Source: Bacteroidales bacterium (GTDB lineage Bacteria > Bacteroidota > Bacteroidia > Bacteroidales > WCHB1-69). From it: a DNA stretch of 23,056 bases. The notes under the pieces were generated by a model, which did no database searches, was not told the DNA's origin, and was given only the letters and a program-made list of their open reading frames with translations. Below are positions 7,838-14,976 of the stretch, in pieces (the stretch's first letter is position 1; every line of letters starts with the position of its first letter). Position numbers and translations under genes: made by a program. The stretch lies in assembly GCA_023229985.1 (NCBI GenBank), contig JALNYF010000037.1, positions 1-23,056 on the forward strand, in the 5' to 3' direction.

Positions 7838-9931
7838 ATGAAAAAAATGATTTCAATTATGGCACTTCTATCCATTGTTTGCCTAACCTATGCACAAAAA
7901 GGAAGCAATCCTTTTATGCAAGAATGGAAAACTCCTTATGGCGTTCCCCCTTTCGATAAAATTAAAAACGAACACTATATCCCCGCTTTTGAAGCCGGTA
8001 TGAAACAACAAGTAGCTGAAATTAAGGCTATTGTGAGTAATAAACAAACTCCCAATTTTGATAACACCATCCTTGCTCTCGAAAACAGCGGTCAGCTTTT
8101 GTACAGAGTTTCATCGGTTTTCTTTAATTTGTTAGAGTGCTCCAATAGTCCTGAAATGGAGAAAATTGCCACTGACATCTATCCGAAATTATCACAGCAC
8201 GGCGACGACATCAGTCTGAATCCCAAATTGTTTGCTCGTGTAAAAGTCGTTTATGAGAATAGAAATTCACTCAATCTGAATCCCGAACAATTGCGCTTGT
8301 TGCAAGAAACTTACAACGGTTTTGTACGCGGTGGTGCCAATATTCCGGCTGAGAAACAAGCCCGTTTCAGAGAGATCAACGAACAACTTTCTTTGCTCAC
8401 TTTGCAATTTGGAAATAATGTTCTGAAACAAACGAACAATTATAAATTGGTAGTGGACAATGTAGCAAAACTCGATGGAATGCCGCAAAGTCAGATAGCT
8501 GCTGCCTTGGAAACCGGCAATGCCGACCCTGCAACCAAAGGGAAATATGTGTTTACTATTCACACTCCCAGCATGGAACCGCTTTTGATGAATTGCAAAA
8601 ATCGCGAATTACGTAAGGAAATCTGGACGGCTTACTCTACACGTTGCACCTCCGGCGAAACCGACAATCGTGAAATTATCAACAAGATTGCCAATCTGCG
8701 CTTGGAACGCGCTCAAATGTTCGGATTTGATTCTCATGCTGCTTATACATTGGACGACTGCATGGCTAAAACACCTGAAGCCGTTGAAAATCTACTGATG
8801 CAAGTCTGGGAACCCGCTCTGAATAAAGCCAAACAAGAAGCCTACGAATATCAAAGAATGATGTTTGACGAAGGCATTAACCAACCGTTGCAACCTTACG
8901 ATTGGCGTTATTATTGCGAAAAGTTACGCAAGGAACAATATGATTTGAACGATGATATTATTCGTCCCTATTTTTCATTGGACAATGTAAGAAACGGGAT
9001 TTTCACCGTTTGTGAAAAATTGTATGGAATTACTTTTAAGGAAAATAAAAGTATCCCGACTTATCATGCAGAGGCTACTGCTTACGAAGTAATTGAAAAT
9101 GGAAATGTTATAGCCATTTTATACTTGGATTTCTTCCCCCGCGAAAGCAAACGCAGTGGTGCCTGGATGACAAATTTCAGGGAACAATATATGGATAACG
9201 GGAACAATGTTATTCCTGTTGTTTCTTTGGTGTTGAACTTTACTAAACCTACTCAAGATACTCCCTCTTTGCTGAATTTTGACGAAACCAGCACGTTCTT
9301 CCACGAATTTGGTCACGGTTTGCACAGCATCTTATCAAAATGCACTTATCGTTCGCTCTCCGGAACCAGCGTTTCCCGCGATTTTGTGGAACTACCGTCC
9401 CAATTCTTCGAACATTGGGCTTGCGAACCTGAAGTCATGAAAATGTATGCCAAGCATTATAAAACCGGAGTGGTCATTCCCGATGAACTTATTCATAAAA
9501 TCTCCGCCGCTTCCACCTACGGACAAGGTTTCATTAATACCGAATTGTTGGCAGCTTCTTTCTTGGATTTGGATTTTTATAAAATTACCAAACCTACCAA
9601 AATTACGTTGCCGGAATTTGAAAATGAGGCAATGGCAAAAATCGGTTTGATTCCTGAAATTATTTCAAGATATAAAAGTACATATTTTCAACATGTTTTT
9701 TCCGGTGGCTATAGTGCCGGATATTACAGCTATACTTGGGCTGCCGTTTTGGATAATGATGCTTTTGAACCTTTTAAAAAGAATGGTATTTTTGACAAAA
9801 AAACAGCTAATTCTTTTAGAACTAATATCTTAGAAAAAGGAAATACGCAAGAACCGATGGTTTTGTACAAAAAGTACAGAGGCGCAGAGCCTTCTATTAC
9901 TCCTTTGTTGGAAAATCGTGGTTTAAAATAA
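7838..9931 (+). CDS. M3 family zinc metallopeptidase (peptidyl-dipeptidase Dcp-like)
   Basis: This family of zinc peptidases removes dipeptides from the C-terminus of peptides or cleaves short oligopeptides. The 697-residue length and the N-terminal region (NPFMQEWKTPYGVPPFDKI) fit the Dcp branch. The zinc site is HEFGH at residues 489-493, with the third ligand Glu518 in RDFVELPSQ, 25 residues after the second histidine. Residues 1-19 look like a signal peptide ending in TYA, so I expect the enzyme in the periplasm, unlike the cytoplasmic E. coli Dcp. It lies 59 bases after rho with no recognisable promoter, and 9 bases before fabG, so read-through from the rho promoter is possible. The exact specificity is uncertain. 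Confidence 0.93.
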   Translation: MKKMISIMALLSIVCLTYAQKGSNPFMQEWKTPYGVPPFDKIKNEHYIPAFEAGMKQQVAEIKAIVSNKQTPNFDNTILALENSGQLLYRVSSVFFNLLECSNSPEMEKIATDIYPKLSQHGDDISLNPKLFARVKVVYENRNSLNLNPEQLRLLQETYNGFVRGGANIPAEKQARFREINEQLSLLTLQFGNNVLKQTNNYKLVVDNVAKLDGMPQSQIAAALETGNADPATKGKYVFTIHTPSMEPLLMNCKNRELRKEIWTAYSTRCTSGETDNREIINKIANLRLERAQMFGFDSHAAYTLDDCMAKTPEAVENLLMQVWEPALNKAKQEAYEYQRMMFDEGINQPLQPYDWRYYCEKLRKEQYDLNDDIIRPYFSLDNVRNGIFTVCEKLYGITFKENKSIPTYHAEATAYEVIENGNVIAILYLDFFPRESKRSGAWMTNFREQYMDNGNNVIPVVSLVLNFTKPTQDTPSLLNFDETSTFFHEFGHGLHSILSKCTYRSLSGTSVSRDFVELPSQFFEHWACEPEVMKMYAKHYKTGVVIPDELIHKISAASTYGQGFINTELLAASFLDLDFYKITKPTKITLPEFENEAMAKIGLIPEIISRYKSTYFQHVFSGGYSAGYYSYTWAAVLDNDAFEPFKKNGIFDKKTANSFRTNILEKGNTQEPMVLYKKYRGAEPSITPLLENRGLK

Positions 9932-9940
9932 CAAGAGAAT

Positions 9941-10675
9941 ATGGAATTATTATCTCAAAAAGTAGCGATAGTAACGGGCGGTTCCCGCGGTATTGGACGT
10001 GCCATTGTGGAGACTTTTGCCCGCGAAGGAGCCAAAGTATTATTCACGGCAACTTCGGAACTTTCACCCGAAATGATTGAATCTTTGAACAGTATCGGCG
10101 CAGACTATCACTTTGTCCGCGCCGATGCTTCCTCTTTTTCGGCTGCCAATGAGGTGGTTAACGCTTGCATGGAAAAATTTGGCAGAATAGATGTCTTAGT
10201 GAATAATGCCGGAATTACGCGCGATAACTTGCTGATGCGAATGACTGAAGCCGAATGGGATGCCGTTATTGGTGTAAATTTGAAATCCGTATTTAATCTA
10301 ACGAAAGCGGTACAACCCGTCATGCTCAAACAACGTGCCGGCTCCATTATCAATTTGAGTTCTGTTGTTGGATTGGGGGGTAATGCAGGACAAACCAATT
10401 ATGCTGCATCCAAAGCCGGTATTATTGGATTTACCAAGTCGGTAGCAAAAGAGATTGGCAGTCGGAATATCCGTTGCAATGCTATTGCACCCGGACTGAT
10501 TGACACTGATATGACTCAAAAATTGACAGAGGAACTACGGGATACATTAACAAAAAGCATTGCGCTTCGCCGAATGGGACTCCCCGAAGATGTTGCCAAA
10601 GTCGCACTTTTCTTGGCATCCGATTTGTCACAATATATTACCGGTCAGGTTATCGGTTGTGACGGGGGTATGTAA
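9941..10675 (+). CDS. fabG: 3-oxoacyl-ACP reductase FabG
   Basis: This short-chain dehydrogenase carries out the NADPH-dependent reduction of 3-oxoacyl-ACP in fatty acid elongation in the cytoplasm. The 244-residue length is typical. The nucleotide-binding motif TGGSRGIG is at residues 12-19 and NNAGITRD around 88-95. The catalytic residues are Ser141, Tyr154 and Lys158 (SSVVG and NYAASKAG). The C-terminus ends in GQVIGCDGGM, as in the FabG group. It starts 9 bases after the M3 peptidase stop and is followed by a long hairpin, so it appears to end the transcription unit. Other SDR reductases share these motifs, but the close fit throughout supports FabG. Confidence 0.94.
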   Translation: MELLSQKVAIVTGGSRGIGRAIVETFAREGAKVLFTATSELSPEMIESLNSIGADYHFVRADASSFSAANEVVNACMEKFGRIDVLVNNAGITRDNLLMRMTEAEWDAVIGVNLKSVFNLTKAVQPVMLKQRAGSIINLSSVVGLGGNAGQTNYAASKAGIIGFTKSVAKEIGSRNIRCNAIAPGLIDTDMTQKLTEELRDTLTKSIALRRMGLPEDVAKVALFLASDLSQYITGQVIGCDGGM

Positions 10676-10713
10676 GGTGAGATGGGTAGCAGCGCGGAAC
10701 TTTTTGTCCGCCG

Positions 10714-10766
10714 AAAAGAGAAAGGAGTTGGAATTTCATACTGAAATTGCAACTCCTTTCTCTTTT
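10714..10766. terminator. Long hairpin after fabG, probable terminator
   Basis: Two 25-base arms are complementary except for one G-G mismatch, with a loop of only 3 bases (TAC). The outer part of each arm is AAAAGAGAAAGGAGTTG or its complement, so a run of four T lies at the 3' end in either direction. This is what a bidirectional terminator looks like. It lies 38 bases after the fabG stop. The T-run is short for a strong intrinsic terminator. Confidence 0.65.
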
Positions 10767-10874
10767 GTTAGGTTCATTATACGCGTCCTAGAAGGTCAAT
10801 ATCAAATTGTTTGTTGATGAATTAGAATGATAAAAGGTGTAATTTATTATTTTATGCACAGCCATTTTATCAAT

Positions 10875-10906
10875 AAAAAAAGGCATCCCGTTTGGAATGC
10901 CTTTTT
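10875..10906 (-). terminator. Intrinsic terminator of the rplU-rpmA operon
   Basis: Read on the minus strand, AGGCATTCC and GGGATGCCT form a stem with one mismatch around the loop AAAC, followed by seven T. It begins about 18 bases after the rpmA stop. The A-run on the other side would also allow some use in the plus direction. Confidence 0.8.
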
Positions 10907-10923
10907 CGCTAAGTATTATTGCT

Positions 10924-11196
10924 TTATGCTTGAGCAACTTCTGCTGTTGGGAGTACGGAAACATAAGATTTTCCGCCCATTCTTTTTCTAAATTCAACGG
11001 TACCGTCAACTAAAGAAAAAAGAGTATGGTCTTTACCCATTCCTACATTTTTACCGGCGTTGTGCACAGTTCCTCTTTGGCGAATGATGATATTGCCGGC
11101 TTTGGCAAACTGACCGCCAAATATTTTAACGCCGAGACGTTTGCTTTCGGATTCACGACCGTTCTGTGAACTACCGACACCTTTTTTATGAGCCAT
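10924..11196 (-). CDS. rpmA: Large ribosomal subunit protein bL27
   Basis: bL27 is a small basic protein of the 50S subunit whose N-terminal tail reaches the peptidyl transferase centre. The sequence MAHKKGVGSSQNGRESESKRLGVK is diagnostic, and IIRQRGTVHNAGKNVGMGKDHTLF follows as expected. The 90-residue length is normal. The protein begins directly with the mature MAHKKG end, without the N-terminal extension that is cleaved in Firmicutes. It lies 32 bases after rplU, the usual L21-L27 pairing, and a terminator follows. Confidence 0.98.
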   Translation of the reverse strand: MAHKKGVGSSQNGRESESKRLGVKIFGGQFAKAGNIIIRQRGTVHNAGKNVGMGKDHTLFSLVDGTVEFRKRMGGKSYVSVLPTAEVAQA

Positions 11197-11228
11197 AATA
11201 ATATTTTTTAAAGTTAATAATCAATGAA

Positions 11229-11540
11229 TTATAAAGAGATGTTGTTGATTTGGATGGATGTCAAATATTGACGATGTCCATTCATTTTTTGATAACTCTT
11301 TCTCTTTTTCTTTTTGAAAACGAGCACTTTGTCGCCCTTCAGATGATTTAATACGGTAGCGGTAACTTGAGCCCCTGATATAGTAGGCGTACCAACTTTT
11401 ACATTGCCGTTGTCTTCTACGAGCATAACGCGGTCAAACTTAACTTGTGACCCTTCTTCAGCTTTTAGGCGATGAACAAAGATTTTTTTCTCTTTTTCAA
11501 TCTTAAATTGTTGCCCTGCTATTTCTACGATTGCGTACAT
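11229..11540 (-). CDS. rplU: Large ribosomal subunit protein bL21
   Basis: bL21 binds 23S rRNA in the 50S subunit. The 103-residue protein starts MYAIVEIAGQQFKIEK and contains the conserved FDRVMLVEDNGNVKVGTP and the basic stretch FKKKKRKSYQKMNGHRQYLT. The frame is open further upstream to 11636, but that extension crosses the promoter at 11578-11585 and is not part of the family, so the ATG at 11540 is the start. The gene is transcribed with rpmA and is divergent from the HtrA-type protease. Confidence 0.97.
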   Translation of the reverse strand: MYAIVEIAGQQFKIEKEKKIFVHRLKAEEGSQVKFDRVMLVEDNGNVKVGTPTISGAQVTATVLNHLKGDKVLVFKKKKRKSYQKMNGHRQYLTSIQINNISL

Positions 11541-11577
11541 TTTAAATTGTTTTAAATTAGACTTTAATTTCGGGGTG

Positions 11578-11585
11578 CAAATATA
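11578..11585 (-). promoter_or_regulatory. -7 promoter element for rplU-rpmA
   Basis: TATATTTG on the minus strand matches TAnnTTTG exactly. Transcription would begin near 11572, leaving a leader of about 32 bases before the rplU ATG. No good -33 TTTG is seen; a TTTC lies 16 bases upstream. Confidence 0.62.
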
Positions 11586-11685
11586 CAACTTTTTTTTATG
11601 CGAAACATCTGGTTTGAAATAATTTTTTTTAAACATTTTCGTTTAATGTTTGTCTATTCGTAAGTTTTATAACAATATAGGTAAT

Positions 11686-12795
11686 ATGAAAAAGTGTATG
11701 AATCTTAAAGTGCTGATATTTAGTTGTTTGCTTTTTATCAGTTTCTCGGCAGTCGCGCAGGTGTCATCACTTAATTATGTCGATTTGACTACACCTGCCG
11801 AGCAATCGGTGCACGCTGTTGTGCATATTAAAACAATATTTAGGTACCAAACTTCTCTCTGGGACGAATTTTTCGGAGAGAGTTTTTGGAGCAATTTCTT
11901 CGGAAATGACATCTCGGGAGGAGTAACCGAACGCGAAGTGATGGGTGCCGGCTCCGGCGTTATCATTTCTGCCGACGGTTATATCGTTACCAATAACCAC
12001 GTGGTGGAACAAGCTGAAAGTATTACTGTTACATTGAACAACAAACGAGAGTATGTCGCGAAGGTTATCGGGACTGACCCGCAAACAGACTTGGCTTTGA
12101 TTAAAATAGATTGTGATAATCTGCCGTATCTTACTTTCGGCAATTCCGACCAAGTCAGAATAGGGGAGTGGGTTTTAGCAGTCGGAAATCCGTTTAATCT
12201 CACTTCCACCGTTACTGCTGGAATTGTAAGTGCCAAAGCACGTAATTTGAGTATTCTGGGAGAAAATTCCGCCGTAGAATCATTTATCCAGACAGATGCA
12301 GCTGTAAATCAAGGGAATAGCGGCGGGGCTTTGGTAAACGCCAAGGGTGAACTCATCGGTATCAACTCCGCTATCGCCTCAGGGAATGGTTATTATACAG
12401 GATATTCTTTCGCTATTCCGTCAAATATTGCAAAAAAAATAACCTTCGATTTGAAAAACTACGGCTTTGTACAACGCGCTTACCTCGGTTTGTATATGAT
12501 GGAAATCGACAGCCACTCCGCCGATGAGTTGGGTTTGACGGAGGTAAAAGGCATCGTCATAACCGGAATTATTCCGTCCGGTGCCGGCGAAATTGCCGAT
12601 TTACGCGCAAATGACATCCTCTTGTCCATTGACGGGAAACCGGTCAATTCTGTTTCGGAATTTCGCGAAATTATTGCCCAACATTCTCCCGGTGATACGA
12701 TTCATACCGTTTTTCTGCGCAATAATGTCGAATTATCTGCCGATGTCACCCTGCTCAACAATATCGGGAATACAGAAATCTTACGAGAGAATTAA
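11686..12795 (+). CDS. HtrA/Deg-type serine protease with a single PDZ domain
   Basis: A trypsin-like envelope quality-control protease of family S1C. The start at ATG 11686 gives 369 residues beginning with a signal peptide (about 1-24, ending in AVA), so the protein is exported. The catalytic triad is His105 (TNNHVVE), Asp135 (DPQTDLALIK) and Ser212 (GNSGGALV). One PDZ domain covers about residues 265-355 (YLGLYM, GIVITGIIPSGAGEIADLRANDILLSIDGKPV). DegP-like proteins have two PDZ domains and about 450-510 residues, so this is the short, DegS-like layout but with a cleavable signal rather than a clear anchor. The gene precedes the primary sigma factor by 50 bases. Confidence 0.93.
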   Translation: MKKCMNLKVLIFSCLLFISFSAVAQVSSLNYVDLTTPAEQSVHAVVHIKTIFRYQTSLWDEFFGESFWSNFFGNDISGGVTEREVMGAGSGVIISADGYIVTNNHVVEQAESITVTLNNKREYVAKVIGTDPQTDLALIKIDCDNLPYLTFGNSDQVRIGEWVLAVGNPFNLTSTVTAGIVSAKARNLSILGENSAVESFIQTDAAVNQGNSGGALVNAKGELIGINSAIASGNGYYTGYSFAIPSNIAKKITFDLKNYGFVQRAYLGLYMMEIDSHSADELGLTEVKGIVITGIIPSGAGEIADLRANDILLSIDGKPVNSVSEFREIIAQHSPGDTIHTVFLRNNVELSADVTLLNNIGNTEILREN

Positions 12796-12845
12796 AAAAT
12801 ATAATATATATTGTAATACCTTTATTTATCAAAATATAATGCGAT

Positions 12846-13709
12846 ATGATGCGACAAATTAAAATTTCTAAGTCAATTACTAACAGAGATACTGCCTCGC
12901 TGGAACGTTATTTAGCCGATATTGGCAAAGAACCGCTCATTTCGGCGGAAGAAGAAGTGGAGTTGGCAAGAAGAATAAAAGCAGGAGACCAAGAAGCTCT
13001 CGAAAAATTAACCACGACCAATTTGCGTTTTGTGGTGTCCATAGCCAAAAAATACCAAAATCAGGGCATCAGCCTTCCGGATTTAATTAATGAGGGAAAT
13101 GTAGGATTGATTAAAGCCGCCAAACGATTTGACGAAACGCGCGGGTTTAAATTCATTTCTTACGCTGTTTGGTGGATTCGTCAGGCTATTCTTACCGCTA
13201 TCGCCGACCAATCGCGCGTTGTACGATTGCCTTTAAATCAAGTGGGAACCATCAATAAAATCAAAAAAGAGATTGCCCGGTTGGAACAAAGCAATCAACG
13301 TCTTCCCACCTTGGCCGAAATATCAGCAGCCGTGGATCTGCCTGATTATAAGGTCGCTGAGCTGATGAAAATGAACAACTTCACCCAATCCATTGATTCC
13401 CCCATCTCACAAAATGAAGATACCAAGTTTATTGATACTTTTATTTTTGAAAATGCAGACGATACCGACACCCATCTCATGCACGAATCTCTCTCGAAAG
13501 AATTGGATATGGCGCTCTCCACCTTACCTGAAAAAGAGCAACAAGTGCTGCGTCTTTTCTACGGGATTCAAAGTAATCACGAATATACGTTGGACGAAAT
13601 CGGCGACTGCTGCAACTTGTCCCGCGAGCGCGTTCGTCAGATTAAAGAACGTGCCATCAAGCGTTTGCGCCAAGATGCTAAAAGTAAAAATTTGAAAATG
13701 TACCTTTAG
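12846..13709 (+). CDS. rpoD: Primary RNA polymerase sigma factor (RpoD/SigA)
   Basis: This sigma-70 factor directs RNA polymerase to housekeeping promoters; in Bacteroidota it is the factor expected to read the TAnnTTTG promoters seen in this window. The 287-residue protein begins (M)MRQIKISKSITNRDTASLERYL, the typical start of the short Bacteroidota primary sigma without region 1.1. Regions 1.2 and 2 are seen in LRFVVSIAKKYQNQGISLPDLINEGN and FISYAVWWIRQAI, region 3 in SRVVRLPLNQVG, and the region 4.2 helix-turn-helix in YTLDEIGDCCNLSRERVRQIKERA. Region 3 and the region around 210-240 differ from Bacteroides sequences I remember, so a close paralogue cannot be fully excluded. A second ATG at 12849 may be the true start. 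rsmI follows after 6 bases. Confidence 0.93.
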   Translation: MMRQIKISKSITNRDTASLERYLADIGKEPLISAEEEVELARRIKAGDQEALEKLTTTNLRFVVSIAKKYQNQGISLPDLINEGNVGLIKAAKRFDETRGFKFISYAVWWIRQAILTAIADQSRVVRLPLNQVGTINKIKKEIARLEQSNQRLPTLAEISAAVDLPDYKVAELMKMNNFTQSIDSPISQNEDTKFIDTFIFENADDTDTHLMHESLSKELDMALSTLPEKEQQVLRLFYGIQSNHEYTLDEIGDCCNLSRERVRQIKERAIKRLRQDAKSKNLKMYL

Positions 13710-13715
13710 CCGATT

Positions 13716-14390
13716 ATGAAACTGTTCATTGTCCCTACTCCCATAGGTAATTTAGAAGATATAACCTTGCGTGCTTTGCGCGTGTTGAAAGAAGCCGATT
13801 TTGTATTGTGCGAAGATACCCGCACTACCAAAAATCTGCTCCGACATTACGAAATTGAAAAGAATTGCTTGGCTTATCACATCCATAATGAACATCAGCA
13901 ATTGGCAAATATAATCCGGCAAATACAACAATCCGAAACGGTAGCATTGACTTCAGACGCCGGTACACCCGGCATTTCCGACCCGGGATTTCTGCTCGTG
14001 CGCGAATGTATCAAAGAAAATATCCCCGTGGAGTGTCTGCCCGGTGCCACAGCACTGATTCCCGCTTTAGTTAATTCGGGATTGCCCTCCGACAGCTTTA
14101 AATTCTATGGTTTTATTCCTCATAAAAAAGGAAAAGAAACGTTGCTGAAACAAATGGCAGTTGCTCACGAAACATCTATCTTTTATGAATCGCCTTATCG
14201 GTTGCTGAAAACTTTGGAAATGATGCGTCCTATCTTTGGAAATGACCGTCTCATTGCGATTTCCCGGGAATTATCCAAAATGTTTGAAGAAAATTTCCGC
14301 GGAACCATCGAAGAAGCCGTTGCGCATTTCGCCGCCAAACCGGTAAAAGGTGAGATTGTTGTTATCGTTGGCGAAAAAACTGACGAATAA
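13716..14390 (+). CDS. rsmI: 16S rRNA (cytidine(1402)-2'-O)-methyltransferase RsmI
   Basis: RsmI methylates the ribose of C1402 in the decoding centre of 16S rRNA, using S-adenosylmethionine. The tetrapyrrole methylase fold is marked by PTPIGNLEDITLRA (residues 7-20), LCEDTRTTKNLL (31-42), SDAGTPGISDPG (80-91) and PGATALIPALVNSGLP (109-124). At 224 residues it is shorter than the E. coli enzyme because the small C-terminal extension is missing, which I believe is usual in this phylum. It starts 6 bases after rpoD, so it shares its transcript. Its last 29 bases overlap the end of the convergent riboflavin kinase gene. Confidence 0.95.
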   Translation: MKLFIVPTPIGNLEDITLRALRVLKEADFVLCEDTRTTKNLLRHYEIEKNCLAYHIHNEHQQLANIIRQIQQSETVALTSDAGTPGISDPGFLLVRECIKENIPVECLPGATALIPALVNSGLPSDSFKFYGFIPHKKGKETLLKQMAVAHETSIFYESPYRLLKTLEMMRPIFGNDRLIAISRELSKMFEENFRGTIEEAVAHFAAKPVKGEIVVIVGEKTDE

Positions 14391-14745
14391 CCTGCTCATC
14401 TTCCTGCAATTGAATCATTAATTCATCAACTGAGGCAAACTGTTGCTCTTCGCGTATCTTTGCCATTATCGAAAAGAAAACTTCCTGCCCGTATAAATCT
14501 CCGTCAAAATCAAAAAGATGAATTTCTACCGAAAAAACCGATAACGAAAGGGTAGGGCGCGTGCCAACATACATCATTCCACAATACTCCTTCTTTCCCA
14601 TTTTGACCATTACCGCATAGATTCCCGTTCCTATGTTGCTATCAGGTTGAATATCAACAATATTGGCAGTCGGAAATCCAAGCTTTCGACCATTTTGAAA
14701 CCCATGTTCCACCTTGCCCCGATACCATTTTAATTGCTCCATCAT
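14362..14745 (-). CDS. Stand-alone riboflavin kinase (RibF C-terminal domain only)
   Basis: The 127-residue protein matches the flavokinase domain that makes FMN from riboflavin and ATP. Key features are GRKLGFPTANI (residues 19-29, with the PTAN metal and nucleotide motif), GIYAVMV (41-47), GMMYVGTRPT (56-65), the catalytic Glu74 in VEIHLFDFDGDLYG, and IREEQQF near residue 100. In most bacteria this domain is fused behind an FMN adenylyltransferase domain in a protein of about 310 residues. Here that part is absent, and upstream there is only AT-rich non-coding DNA with its own TAnnTTTG promoter, so this looks like a complete gene rather than a fragment. A second ATG lies one codon in (14742). 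The gene is convergent with rsmI and overlaps it by 29 bases. Confidence 0.87.
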   Translation of the reverse strand: MMEQLKWYRGKVEHGFQNGRKLGFPTANIVDIQPDSNIGTGIYAVMVKMGKKEYCGMMYVGTRPTLSLSVFSVEIHLFDFDGDLYGQEVFFSIMAKIREEQQFASVDELMIQLQEDEQVIRQFFRQR

Positions 14746-14774
14746 TCAGTTTCTTTTCCAATTTTTTTTCGCTG

Positions 14775-14782
14775 CAAAAATA
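14775..14782 (-). promoter_or_regulatory. -7 promoter element for the riboflavin kinase gene
   Basis: TATTTTTG on the minus strand matches TAnnTTTG, and a TTTG lies 23 bases further upstream, slightly far for the -33 element. Transcription would begin near 14769, about 24 bases before the ATG, with a purine-rich GGAAAAG between them as possible ribosome binding site. Confidence 0.6.
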
Positions 14783-14861
14783 GCCATAATTTGAATTATT
14801 TCTTCCAAAATAATCTACTTTTAATCATCATTTAAAAAAAATATTTTATAACTATTTGATT

Positions 14862-14884
14862 TAAAGTAAAATAAATTTACTTTA
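14862..14884. promoter_or_regulatory. Inverted repeat upstream of the ABC operon promoter
   Basis: TAAAGTAAA (14862-14870) and TTTACTTTA (14876-14884) are perfect 9-base inverted repeats around ATAAA. The element lies about 28-50 bases upstream of the -7 box, where an activator or second repressor site could sit. It lies between two divergent genes, so it could act on either. Function is inferred from position only. Confidence 0.4.
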
Positions 14885-14911
14885 TTTTAGCCGTTATAAT
14901 AATAAAAGCAA

Positions 14912-14919
14912 TATTTTTG
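14912..14919 (+). promoter_or_regulatory. -7 promoter element for the ABC-GntR operon
   Basis: TATTTTTG matches TAnnTTTG exactly, with an expected start of transcription near 14925 and a leader of about 50 bases. No clean TTTG is present at -33; a weak TTTTAG lies near 14885. Confidence 0.62.
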
Positions 14920-14920
14920 T

Positions 14921-14952
14921 ACTGTTTTAATACACTAAAACACTAAAACAGT
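14921..14952 (+). promoter_or_regulatory. Candidate operator (inverted repeat over the transcription start)
   Basis: ACTGTTTTA (14921-14929) and TAAAACAGT (14944-14952) are perfect 9-base inverted repeats separated by 14 bases. The interior contains the phrase ACTAAAAC twice. The site starts two bases after the -7 box and covers the predicted start of transcription, a natural place for repression by the GntR-type regulator encoded in the operon. Binding by that protein is an inference. Confidence 0.55.
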
Positions 14953-14976
14953 AAACCATCATTAAAACAATAGAAT

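Noticed and set aside
11541..11636. Longer start for rplU
   Set aside because: The extension crosses the exact-match promoter at 11578-11585 and is foreign to bL21.
11650..11685. Longer start (TTG) for the HtrA protease
   Set aside because: The ATG at 11686 gives a clean signal peptide; the extra 12 residues would weaken it.
12796..12845. Separate rpoD promoter (TACCTTTA)
   Set aside because: Only a near match to TAnnTTTG in extremely AT-rich DNA with no -33 partner; not strong enough to list.
14362..14745. Riboflavin kinase gene as a decayed fragment of ribF
   Set aside because: All kinase motifs are intact and a promoter stands directly upstream; no remnant of the adenylyltransferase domain is seen.
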